Source: Gonapodya sp. JEL0774 (Eukaryota > Monoblepharomycota > Monoblepharidomycetes > Monoblepharidales > Gonapodyaceae). From it: 26,999 bases of DNA. The DNA is taken from positions 1 through 26,999 of the forward strand of contig JADIIX010000039.1 of the NCBI GenBank assembly GCA_027604505.1, in the 5' to 3' direction. The translations under genes and the position numbers were made by a program. Below the pieces are notes generated by a model that saw only the letters and a program-made list of their open reading frames with translations, was not told the origin of the DNA and did no database searches. Positions 8,837-19,348 of the stretch are shown here, piece after piece; the first letter of the stretch is position 1; each line of letters starts with the position of its first letter.

Positions 8837-11800
8837 TCACCTCCCCGCAACCACCCATGAATGCTCTGCCAAGTCACGTATGGCTAACCTCTCCTCCGCT
8901 TTCACCCTAAATATTCCCTTGAGTAATGTCTTAACCTCTCCTGGTGCTTTGGCCCTTTCCAACGGTTCCTCGTCGTACATTCCCTTTAGAATTTTCATCT
9001 GCAACCTGGGCGGAAACTGATCATCAAATGGTAGTAGCCCCGTTATCATCGCGTACAGCACCACACCTAAAGCCCAAACATCTACGGATGGCTGGGCTGC
9101 CTGCGGCGATACAGGTGATGTTGCGTTGGGAGAAGATGAAGGGGACACCAAGTGATACAATTGCGCCGTCCCTGATGACCCCACCGATGCTGCGGTCTTC
9201 CCCCCCACCATGGTCGATCGTTGCAGCTGCAATGTCGACGCGGGCGTTGGCGGTGTCGACTGCCGGCGAATCAGCTCCGGCGCAAGGTAAGCTAGAGTGC
9301 CAGCCGGTGCGTCTTGCTCCCCACGGACAGTGGGGGCGTTGATGTATTGGGAGAGACCGAAATCCGTAATCTTGCAGACGCTTCGATCGAGCGTTAGTAA
9401 GATGTTCTCCAGTTTGACATCACGATGCACCAAGTTCATGTGCAGATGTAAGTACCGTACAGCATCCACCATTTGGGCGAACAACGTTTGAACTTTGTCC
9501 AATGGAAGACCTGCCACTTCTTCATCGTCAACTTTCCCACTCAACCTTGTCCGTAACTTTTGGCGCTCATCCTCAATGTACTCCAGCATAGAACATGCCA
9601 GCCATTCCGTCACGATGAATGTGGAATCGTCCGTATCCAGCACTTCGTACATGCGGGCGATGTGTGGGTGTTCCAAAGATCGCCAAACGTCAATTTCCCA
9701 ATTGAGCTGTTGCTGCTGCTCTTCTGTCGCAGGCGGGAGGCTTCCACTTGAAGGCAAACGCTCCAGATTCCCCATCGTTAGTGCTGGCGAGTACGAGGTA
9801 CTCCTCCAAGGCGAAGGGAGACTTCTCCCTCCCGCACCAGGACTCGGACCGCTTCCGAAACTCCCACCGTATGCAAAGCTTCTACTCCTACTCCCCCCTA
9901 GCAAATGTCCACCGTCATTGCCCGGAGGCGGTTTGCGTACAATCTTTATTGCCACCTTCCTCACGCCTTCCGGCAAATGGGAACCGGCGTCAACCGGATC
10001 CATGAGTGGCTGCAACCGCGACAGTTCCTCCACCGTGTTTCGCTTCTCATCCTCAAATGTCCATCCTTCTACAACCACACTGAATGCGCCCTGTCCCAGT
10101 TTCTTGCCCAAGAGATACCTCCCCACTATATCCCCCTCGTACAAAGCTGAAGCTTCCAGCAAATCACTACCGGTTCCGGATTCAGCGTTCGACGATTCTG
10201 CCAAGCTGGCAAGGAATGACGTTGCAGGAGATTTCGGAAGCGACTGGAAAGAATCAGCTCTCAATCGCGGGGAGTGGGCGCCAGTTCTCGTCGAAGATTT
10301 TCGGGAGACGGACACCACTCGGACTGTCTTAGACCGTGAAAAAGACCCCCACGAGGAAGACGCTGCCATTGTGGATGGAGATGAATCAGGAGAGGACAGA
10401 GAGGGGCGGTGTGAGAACACGGTGGACAGCATGAGTGGTTCAGATTGGTTGCGGGGGAGGTTGGACTGCGACAGGGCGACCGCGTGGGAGGTACTTGAAG
10501 CCGTGGCAGAAGTATCGGACTCCCCTTCAGCGCGGCTCCCTTGTTGGTGTCGGTCACGATTTTGGTGGTGCGCAAGCCGTGGTACCACTACTGGCGGGTG
10601 GAGCGGCAGCGGCAGTCGTGGGGTTGGGTGGTGATGATAATTCTTTGCTTGTTCACTCATCGAGGAGGTTGCGGCGGAAGACAGTGTAGGGCCTGATAGA
10701 AGTAGTGAAATAGGCTCATTGCGATTTACCACGCTGGAGAGTTCGTGTCGAGGGGACATGGTGGGCGACAAGACCATCTCGTGGTCCGTGAGAGGCTCAA
10801 GGAGACCTTTCACCTTCTCTAACCGTGCACTTTCCTTTTCGCCACCTTCCCCAGCAGTACCGCTCAGCGACTGTAAGTCGTCGGACGAGTCCATCGAGTC
10901 ATTTCTGAGCTCAAATGCTCTCAAGCGTGGTCCGTTTGGACGGGAGGCACTGTCCAAGGGAGCAGCGCAAGTTTCCGAGGAAAGCGAGGAAGCGGGAGGT
11001 TGAAAGTCCACTGGCAAGTGTACAAAAGAAGTTCATGCGAGTAAGTCAGAGTTAGATTTGGTTTCTCCGTTTTTCATCCTCTCACGCCGTATGTCCTTGG
11101 CGTTGTCCGTGAAGTCGCAAAGGTACAAAGAAGACTGTACAAATGACCAGCGTGTTGCTGAATCGCTCTCGGCATTCTCCTGAGCACAAGACTGATGTGG
11201 TCTTCCTCGTTGCATGGCAGTGGCATTTTCACTTCCAAGACGCGTGTGCCTTGAAACTTCTGGAAGAAGAGGTGCAAACTCACGCTGTTGGGAATTCTCC
11301 ATTCCCTCCAGTCCATGTAATGTCAAACCGAGTGTTGGCATGGGGTTGCTGTTGTTCTTGTGGTGCCCCGAGAATAAGCGGGAACTCTCGGAACTTCGAT
11401 CAATACCGAGCCCCACAATTGTGTCGACCGAAGTGTTACCAGTTGAGGCAGCCGAACGCCATCGTGCGAGGTCCGAAGTGGGTTCGGAGGCGGGGTCAGA
11501 GGCATTGTCGCTATCAAAATCGAAGTGGTTGTCGTGGAACGTAGCTGCATTTGTGAGAATAGGGCGCGCCGCAGAGCTAGGTGGGCGAGAGGCAAGGACA
11601 GAGGGCGGGGTCGTTGCTCCTGGCGTTCTCGTACTTCCTCCTGCGTATCTATCATCCCCAACACCCCAGCCCAGACCCCACCGCGGAGCGCCTGGAGAAC
11701 CGGCGGCATTGCTGTGAGAGGTTTGGCGCGAACCATTAACCCTAGCATTAGAGTCTTGGGAAGTGAGCGCCCAGACAGGATTGGTCCCTCGTTCACCACC

Positions 11801-12148
11801 CGCAGGTACGCTCACTGATACCGGGGTGACAGAGGCTGTGGCGGAGGAGGCGAGAAAAGTAGAAGAAGGAGGTAGAGCAGGCGAGTAAGAGTGGAGTCTC
11901 TTATTCGGGGCTGGGAAGGCCACTTTGGACGAAGAAGCAGCCACCGCCATCGAGTTTAGTGGGGGGAAGGTTGAGTCCGCATCTGAAAGACGGAGAGGAG
12001 AAAGTGAAGGCAAAGGTTTCCTTTTGAAAGTGGACGGGCCCTCAGTAGGGGCCTGAGGGGGCGACACTTCCTCAGCAACGGGCACCGAAGCAGACGATGG
12101 AGACTTTGAGACATCCGGACTCGGTGAACGCAAGGAGGACAGATGCAT
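8837..12148 (-). CDS. Large Ser/Thr protein kinase, CAMK-like catalytic domain with long Ser-rich N-terminus
   Basis: Two exons: 12148-11086 and 11010-8837, joined by a 75 nt intron (donor GTGAGA, acceptor TTGCCAG) in matching phase, giving about 1078 aa. The N-terminal 640 residues are Ser/Pro/Thr-rich and probably disordered. The kinase domain occupies about 650-1075: glycine loop GQGAFSVV, VAIKIVRK lysine, WEIDVWRSL (alpha-C Glu), HRDVKLEN, DFGLSQY, LAPEL and DVWALGVVLYAMITGLLPF. All catalytic residues are present, so it should be active. It has low-complexity insertions between strands 2 and 3, before alpha-C, and about 60 residues after APEL. The subfamily is uncertain; the loop HRDVKLEN and the overall pattern suggest CAMK/CAMKL. 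The first in-frame ATG is used as start, but the frame stays open upstream to a TAG near 12388, so a 5' exon may be missing. Confidence 0.82.
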
Positions 12149-12710
12149 CCCGCGCGGGAACGTCGAAGCTGGATTGTTGGTGCTCCCTCCATCACCATTC
12201 GCATCAGCTGCTCCTCTGTCCACTGCATCAGCCTCTGCTGGTCCCTTTCCTCCTATCTCATCTTTCTGAACGTCCCGTGCTTTCGAAGCCAGTGTGCGCG
12301 GTTGTTGTGGTTTGTGGGACAAAACTTGCGGATGCGCATAAACACAAACTGCCGTGGACGTTCTTTCAGGGCTCAGGTGAGTGAGCTAGGCAAGAGTTTT
12401 TTCTTCAGTGGTAATTTAACTGGACTAGTCAGCGTAAAAATTAGCCGAAATACAAAAGATGCTGTCGTTTGAACTATATTCTGCGTTCCTAGGTGAAGAG
12501 ACAAAAGTGCAACATTTCGAGCGATCTGACCCAAATCTGACTTGTTCCGGAGTCCACCATGAGCCAATCGGGATTAACTATATGTAATCCAGAAAGGGGG
12601 TCCGCAGCCGGTCAAATCCGACGCTCCGGGGCGCTCCGGGAAGGTTTGGAGGGACTTGCACTTTTGCTGGTGATAATCGGCACCGTTGTCGTACATTCGA
12701 GTTTGGCAGC
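12149..12710. other. 5' region of the kinase gene and intergenic DNA
   Basis: The kinase frame remains open to about 12387 but lacks an ATG beyond 12148, so an upstream coding exon or a 5' UTR may lie here. No other protein homology is visible. Confidence 0.4.
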
Positions 12711-12979
12711 TCTCACACGGGACAACCGTCGGTGCTAACACCACGCGCCGCACACTTTTGAAATCGTCTGTTTCTGGCGAGTTTGTAACCAATGTACACG
12801 TGGTGGTTCGTTGATTTTTCACTCAACACCCCCGTAGTACGTCCCTAGTCCCCACCCGCCTCAACTCTCACATGGGACAACCGTCGGTGCAAACACCACG
12901 CGTCGCACAGTTTTGAAATCGTCTGTTTCTGGCGAGTTTGTAACCATGTCGCACGTGGTGGTTCGTTGACTTTTCACTC
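12711..12979. repeat. Two diverged copies of a 113 bp direct repeat
   Basis: Copy 1 is 12711-12824 and copy 2 is 12867-12979, an offset of about 156 bp. Shared blocks include GGGACAACCGTCGGTGC, TTTTGAAATCGTCTGTTTCT, GGCGAGTTTGTAACCA and CGTGGTGGTTCGTTGA. Differences are mostly single substitutions plus one small indel. The 42 bp between them are not part of the repeat. No coding function is apparent. Confidence 0.9.
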
Positions 12980-13952
12980 TCACCCAACTCTCAACGGCTA
13001 TGATGACAGTCACTGTTGACAAGTCCCTTCCTCTGCACAAGTTTAATGATTTCCAACATGGACTGCAAGTGCTCCACCTGCGGCTCCCATCCCAATCCCG
13101 ATCGGCCATCCGCGCCAAAACCGCTCCAAAATTGGGAACATGTACCCTTCAGTCTCTACTGTCTCGCTATCGTGGCTTTTGCAATGCACTCGAATGCTGG
13201 GGACCCGCTGGATTTCTCGTGATGGACATCTTTCCACGCATCCATATCAAGCATGAATAATCATCAATGATAACCTCACTTGTGACTGAATTTGCCACAA
13301 AATGACGTGCAACTTTGGAGGACCACTTTGAACATCCATTTCCTCTCAACAACACAGGTCCCTTTATCCCTTTATCAACATAAGTATTCATCTAACTAGT
13401 TTAATTCTATATCCAAAGGCTCTGACACAGGAGTCATCCCATCCAAGAAACCCTCACAACTCTCAGTCACATCTGTTTCCGCGGTATCTATCGCCGTCGT
13501 GAAACGGCCCATGTTTCTCACCAGCGGCCTTTATGCAGCGGCTTGCGCTGACTTCGTCGCGGAACACTAGATGTGTGCACACGCCGTTTGTAGGATGAGC
13601 TCTTGTGGGCAACGATTATGTACTCACTTTTACGACACCATTTCTCAGCACAATTTGGAACTGCCACCAGCTGAGCCGGTTCGGGAGTAGCTCGGTTAAG
13701 GTTAACAGTTCTGTCGAAAGATGAAGTTCATTATGCATCAGATTATGCATCAGAAGAGTCGGCGCCGTTGGGTGTTCCCACATACTTGGTACCCCATTGA
13801 TTCAGAACCACAGATGATGCGGCATTCCCGTTATTCCTTCGCCGAAGTTTCTTTGCTGCTGAACGACAGGTTCAGGTGAGAGCCGAGCTGAACGGAGCTG
13901 ATGCTTTGTGAACTCACAAGCTTGTTCGTTGAATCTAATGAGCGCCTCGCAG
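12980..13952. other. Intergenic region without a convincing gene
   Basis: A plus-strand open segment ending at 13222 encodes a short Cys-containing peptide (CKCSTCGSHPNPD) that I do not recognise. It has no supporting context. A perfect 12 bp tandem duplication, TTATGCATCAGA, lies at 13731-13754. The minus strand at 13802-13951 contains an open stretch (DCEALIRFNEQ) that might be a further exon of the LRR-like gene. Confidence 0.4.
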
Positions 13953-14712
13953 TCACCTGAGAATATCGCCAGCCATGAGACACGCAAGCAAAACATAGGA
14001 AAGTAGTTTCCAACCTTTTGTGATTTTGTTCAATTCATACCGTAAGCATGCATCGGGTACAACATCCTCGTCACAAAACAAAAGGCCGGTTCCTTCCCCA
14101 GCAAGATCGCATGTCAGTAGTTCCGCCTGGACGCTGAACACCCCATCAAGGAAAGTTCCCGGACGAATTGGGTTTCCGGAGAAATCGACGGACACAAGCC
14201 TGTGCATTCGTGAGAGAGATTGGCCAATGCGACCGATGTTGTTGTTGGGGACATGGAGAACTCTGAGTTTGGTGAGGTCGGCGAGCTCTTCAGGGACATC
14301 ACCAAGCTATCCCGAATCAGAGATTACCAAAAAAGAAAGTCATGTCAGACAAGGTAACACCTCCATGGAGAAAGCCCGTAGCTTAGTCTTCTTTCACCTT
14401 GTGTTCTGTTTCATGTATTCCATCCAGTTCGAACCAGACAATCCTATGACCCTCATACTGGTGCTTACACAACACATGAACAGCTGTTTTCTCGTCCCCT
14501 CCAACTCGCCACATCCCAAACCTATCTTTCTCCATGCAGCACAGGTTATTCTCCCATGGTACAGAAAGACCGGACGATTTGATCCAGTTGGCGAGCACGC
14601 CACATTCGGTCGACTCCACAACAACCGGGGAGGACGCCGGGGAGCACCCGCCGCCGACCAGGAGCGCCGCAGAAGCACAAATAGCTGCCAGGGATCTGAC
14701 GAGGCTCTTCAT
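13953..14712 (-). CDS. Secreted leucine-rich-repeat-like protein
   Basis: Two exons: 14712-14398 and 14306-13953 (phase 0, 92-nt intron), 222 aa. The N-terminus is a signal peptide (MKSLVRSLAAICASAALLVGGGCS), followed by an LRR-cap-like segment with a Cys, a CC pair and another Cys (ECGVLANW, NNLCCMEK, HVLCKH), then HRIVWFELDG. Exon 2 continues with LRR-type sequence: GDVPEELADLTKLRVLHVPN, NNIGRIGQSLSRMHRLVSVD, FSGNPIRPGTF. Two to three repeats are visible, fewer than in typical receptors. With the stop at 13953 the protein ends in a hydrophobic stretch (WKLLSYVLLACLMAGDIL) that could be a membrane anchor. However, a splice near 14160-14010 into downstream sequence is possible, so the 3' end is uncertain. 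Similar short secreted LRR proteins occur in zoosporic fungi, where their role is unclear. Confidence 0.62.
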
Positions 14713-15126
14713 CTATGGTCTGTGTTTCTGGTTTGCGTCTGCTGATGTGTCCGTTTTGGTGGTTTCCCCGGCTTGAGGGGCAGGGCGGAATGCCTCACGC
14801 ACAACACCGATAAGTATATCCTGCCTGAAGTACAGATTGAGTGATCAATTCCAGATCGAATCACGTTTTCGGTCTTGTTCAGCGTCATCAATATTATTAA
14901 ATCAACCCGGGACTCATGTGCATGTGTAATTAGTCCTACGTGTTCTGTACTATACAATCAAATGTGTGCTATATTATAATGTTGTTATATATACACGCTG
15001 GATTTCGGTGATCAGGAACAATCCGTTTCTTTTTTCTCCCCTCTTTCCATTCACAACCATTCCCTTATTGCTTGATAACTGTTTGTGTTTCTCAGTGCTC
15101 TGACGACGCATGCTCTCTTCGAGCTG
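14713..15126. promoter_or_regulatory. Divergent promoter region, AT-rich
   Basis: 414 bp separate the starts of the LRR-like gene (-) and the mannosyltransferase gene (+). A TA-rich tract (CTATATTATAATGTTGTTAT, then ATATACACG) sits near 14970-14998, about 130 bp upstream of the plus-strand ATG, and is a plausible TATA region. Nothing else is identifiable. Confidence 0.45.
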
Positions 15127-17163
15127 ATGGCCTCGATGATTCGCCAGAGATGGATAGTCGACCATCAATTCCCCGGCCATGATGATCCAGAAGGGAAAGA
15201 AAAGCAAATTGGGCGAATGCCGCGGCTGCGCTTGCTTTTGCCGATGTTCCTCATAGTTGCGGGCCTTTTAATTTGGTTTCGCCGGGGTACCCGAAGTCAA
15301 TCGGACACAGAAACCGGTAACAACATCATAACTGAATTCGCGGGAGGGCTGTATTCGTCGGGATGTTCGGATACCCTTCCTCCAGCGATATCGCTTGGTG
15401 ATTTCGACATCACGACACCAATGCGTGATTCTCTGCTATCGCCATTCTCTCCTGAAGACCCGGAGACTCTGGGAGAACGCGCGAGGACCTTTTTCAGCCT
15501 TCATCGGAAGCTTCGCGTTTTAGAAGAACACTTATCCTGTCGCGTGGAAGGAGTCCCCACCGTCGTCCAGGAACAGTTCCTAAGATTCCAGGACTTTATG
15601 GATCGATTCGAGCGATTTATGTTTCCATGGCTTCGGTATCCGGTTTCAAAATTGTACTCCCGATTCCAGAGAACACCAAAAGCACGTGGAATCGTTATTA
15701 CGGCTGGAAATGGGCAGGTGCGATTGGCAATGGTTGCTATTCAATCCATCCGCGGCACCGGATGCGATCTCCCGATTGAAGTGTATCACGTTGGGCCGAC
15801 AGACTTGTCTGGACCGAACCGCGGCCGCCTTGAGAGTTTGGGAAATGGATATGATATTATTGTGAGGGATCTTTTGCAAGAATTGGGTGGCAAAGAGTTT
15901 CACGATGGAGGATCATGGGCTGCAAAACCATTTGCCGCTCTAGTATCAACGTTTTCGGAGGTTCTACTCCAGGATAGTGACGTCACTTGGGTGCGATCAC
16001 CGCAATCAGCTTTCGATGACCCTGTGTACCGTAAGATGGGCACTCTCTTTTACTATGACCGTGTAGGTGCAAAATATTTGTCGGGTTTGCAATACAACAC
16101 TTAATTAACGAGAAAATCTATCACTTCAGCGGGCTCTCGAGCCGATTGTGAAGAAGGCAACAAGAGACACCGCCCTTAAACTCCTCCCAGAAAGTTATCG
16201 GAATGGCATCCTCCCCACGTACCTACTGCACAATTCCATTGCGGGTAACACCTCCCAGCATAATACAGAATCCGGTGTCGTTCTGGTTGACAAGAGTAGG
16301 CTGGAACATTATTACGGGCTCCTGGGAGTGTGCAAGCTAAATAGCAAAAGGGAGAGGGAGTACTTCTACAGATTCTTTTGGGGTGACAAAGAGACTTTTT
16401 GGCTTGGATGGGAAATGGTTGGGAGCGGTGGCCTCTACGGATTTTCCCAATGGCCTGCAGGTCAGTTGGGTATCTTGGTTAGGGGAGATCAGGACCAACA
16501 GAAGGCGGTGTCGTAGTGAGTGTGTTTTTGTTGCTTGTTGCAGCGCATGTTCACTGTCTTACCACCTTGTGCGTCAGTGGGATCTACGAACCTATCAAAA
16601 TAAAACATCCGCCGCCGCCCGATAAGCCCATTCCCGACAAGAGAGTTCTTCGGTTATGCTCTCTTCAGCTTGCCCATGTCGATGCCTCTGGAAAACGCTT
16701 GCTGTGGTACAACGGCGGCGTTGTGCGAAATAAGTTTCTCGCAGAGTCGACGGTTATGACCCCAACCCATTGGGCATTGGAAGCCGTGAACAGCAGGTGG
16801 ACAATCGAGAGTGACAATATTGCCTGCTTACATATGAGTACGAGCTCGGGTCTCACCGTAGATGATAATGGATCGGCGAAAGAGATCTCGGGTGGTGACT
16901 TCTCGGGATTAGAGAATGAAGGTGATGCTTTGCCTGTTCCAATCCGAGGGGAGGAGCTCGCTACCTTCGAAAGAATAGGAAAGTGGTGGGACGAGGCGGG
17001 CCGCAGACTCAAAATGGTGCAATTGAAACCCGAAAAGCAGGTGAAGCACCGTCATAAGGCCGACGAGTACTTTCCCGAAGATCTTTTAAAATACCGCTCG
17101 AAATCGGGCCGGCTAGTTATACCCTCTTCAGACGTGGAGGTGATGAATAATAAAAAGCGGTAG
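15127..17163 (+). CDS. MNN1-type alpha-mannosyltransferase (type II Golgi membrane protein)
   Basis: Three exons: 15127-16062, 16130-16460, 16544-17163, giving 1887 nt and 628 aa; phases match. The N-terminus has a 34-residue cytosolic tail with basic residues and one membrane span at about 35-53 (LRLLLPMFLIVAGLLIWF). The luminal part matches the Mnn1/Mannosyl_trans3 family: RGIVITAGNGQVRLAMVAIQ, LPIEVYHVG, WAAKPFAAL, then VLLQDSDVTWVRSP with the metal-binding D283-S-D285. Exon 2 carries ESGVVLVDK and GDKETFWLGWEM, and exon 3 has LLWYNGGV near the end of the domain. These enzymes add alpha-linked mannose from GDP-mannose to N- or O-glycans in the Golgi. ATG 15127 is the first in frame; ATG 15136 is an alternative. 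The gene converges on the GT61-like gene with 69 bp between stops. Confidence 0.88.
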
Positions 17164-17232
17164 ACGAAGAGTATTCTATAATCGAATTATGCATTCTAAT
17201 AAATACTTTCTAAATATACGTACATCTCTACA

Positions 17233-19004
17233 TTACGACAGAAGATGTTGGCGGATTAAGTTTGTCACGAACCCGCCGTCTACTGGGATATCAACTGCAT
17301 GAAACTGGGGACCGTAATTGGGCCATTTGGTCTTCGAGAGTTCATTGAGGTCGACCTCTTCATCAAACCAAATCCCGTAGTGCTATGTGGGAACAGAAGA
17401 TATTACGTGAAATTCGGTGGCGCACTTCTGCTGAAGACCCACCTTGTGTCCGATGGTCTGCGCTGTGGAATAGAAGTCATATGCAAAATCTAGTGGGAGT
17501 GGTCTCATTTTAGCGAGTCCAAATGGAATGGGGGGGAATAGTGCCATGCAGTCTCACTTTCTGGCCAGAAAATTTCGAGCACCAGAGATTTTCGTGTAGG
17601 GGGCATCCAAAGTTGATGCTGTAAATAGAATTATCAAAGGGGGATGTAAAAACAGACTTACGAGTGGACAATCTTACCGTTAGACCATTGCCATGCACAC
17701 CTAACATAACCGTTGCGTTGTATGCCAACCAGATCTGTTGTTCCATTGATAACTTGTCCATTTCCGCTTCGACAAACGTGCAGATCCCCTCACTCTCCAA
17801 CATTCGAAGCCCTTCGACCAGCCTGTTGTGTGATGAAACATCGAGAGACCTTCGACCCCACTTCTGTCGAGAGATGTACAGCACAACTGGAGTTTTTGGA
17901 CGAGGTGGAATGGTGCCAAATCGGGTTAGGAGCAGGCGGTTACGCAACGGTTTCCAGTGGTCCGGGGCCACAGGAAGGTCGAGAGCGGAGCCGAGGGTCT
18001 TGCCCCACATATTGCCGAAAACACTGGAGGTGATTTGAAACTAAGAAAAACAAAGCCCAAGTTTTTATTTGCGGGGCACTTACTGTTTATTCGTTGAGCT
18101 CCGATCAAGTAGAGCAGCAGTCTCAAGCAGCACTGCGATGTGGAGATGTCTGTACGTCTCCCACTTTTTGGATGTCTCCACGGGAGCCCAGGGGAAGACA
18201 GAGACAGTCAAGGGACCGTTGAGATTAGCGGGGTCATGCCAGCGATCTGTTGGAACATTCTGAAGACCCGACCGATTCACTGCGAGTTCGCCGCAAAAGA
18301 ATGACCACCACTATGTTTTCCAAGAAACTTACCGGTAGCAAGAATCGAGAAGGAAAATTTTGGTTTCGATCCTTTGGATAGACCTGGAGGTGCGAGTTCC
18401 AGAGCCTCCAGGCACCAGCAATCACTTCCGCCCACCAGTGGAAGTAATGGGAAGTGAACTGGTCGGTGTCGTGCAGCAAAAGCGTGGATCCCTCAACATA
18501 TAACGCAGTATTTCGAAAAAGCGTTTTTGCATAGGTCAAATTAATGTACCGTATCTCGTCGCCGTTGAGCACCATATCGACTCCGGGCTTTACATCTCCA
18601 ACTCGTGACAGGATCCGTTCGAGGGGCTCTATCGGCTTTGGAGTTCCGTCCTCAAGAACAATGTACATAGAGCTTTCAAGCAAGTAAAGATTGCGGAGCA
18701 GCGTGAACCCTGGGACGTGTGCAAGGACCTTTGTGGTTGGCAGGGTAATTGGCTCTCCCACATAATGGTCCCCATCCCGGAATGACACGGCCCCAGAGAC
18801 TTCGTAGCTTCCTCCCTCCATACAATATATGAGGAAGAGGACAAGCGATGTCAACTTTGAACAATTAGAATGGTTGAGAACGGCATTGGTCACTTCGCAA
18901 TATCACGCATTATTCACCGCCGCTACGCGCAAGACGTTTCGGGAATTCAAATCACCAAGCCGATAGCGGATGTTCCATAACGTGTTGAGCGAGGGCCAAT
19001 CCAT
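17233..19004 (-). CDS. EOGT/GT61-family glycosyltransferase (DUF563-like)
   Basis: Seven exons: 19004-18918, 18854-18333, 18259-18084, 18023-17678, 17618-17558, 17489-17443, 17382-17233. They total 1389 nt and 462 aa; every intron is GT-AG and phases match. The start ATG at 19004 has A at -3 and G at +4. Exons 1 and 2 join to form a single membrane anchor (VLRVAALTSLVLFLIYC, about 24-40), indicating a type II topology. Family motifs follow: SHYFHWWAEVIAGAWRLW, DRWHDP, VVLYISRQ, then LGVHGNGLT (ending at residue 377) joined to HQLWMPP and LVLEIFWPE, and HYGIWFDEE near the end. GT61 enzymes transfer GlcNAc, xylose or related sugars in the secretory pathway; the substrate here cannot be read from sequence. 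GT61-type genes with this HGNGLT signature are common in basidiomycete and other fungal genomes. Confidence 0.87.
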
Positions 19005-19348
19005 TGTCTGAGGCAAGTATTAACGAGTGATTGCCCGAAAGTGAATGGGGAGGGAAGACTCACCCTGCGGTCTTTGCTATCATCGCTTACAGAACTCATT
19101 TATGCTCGCAGGAGCTGCCAATTAAGATTTTCCACTTGCGAGCCCTCTCGAATGGGACTTCTGAATATATGTGGTCATTCGGTCAAACCCAACAATGGCG
19201 TGCCGGACAGGCTGGAAACGCACCCCCTCTTCCAGGCACGTATTATGTAGGCGCGAAGTTTAGCCTCCCCCCACACTTTAAAACGGGCAATGGGCAGTGT
19301 CACTTCGTGATACAACTGCATTTCAACAACAAACGGAGACCATTGAGA
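19005..19348. promoter_or_regulatory. Divergent intergenic region upstream of GT61-like and LysM genes
   Basis: The plus-strand LysM frame is open through most of this 344 bp, with one in-frame ATG at 19169, so part of it could be coding. I treat it as the shared promoter/5' UTR because ATG 19349 has better context (A at -3, G at +4) and the translated upstream sequence looks non-conserved. No TATA box is obvious. Confidence 0.4.

Noticed and set aside
9495-10634. 379-codon open frame on the plus strand opposite the kinase gene
   Set aside because: It is antisense to the kinase coding sequence, has no recognisable domain, and reflects codon bias of the Ser-rich gene on the other strand.
12373-12567. 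64-codon minus-strand open frame upstream of the kinase
   Set aside because: No similarity to known proteins and no phase-compatible splice to the kinase that I could justify; left as unannotated 5' region.
13016-13222. Short plus-strand ORF with Cys residues
   Set aside because: No recognisable family, no partner exons and no start context; not enough to call a gene.
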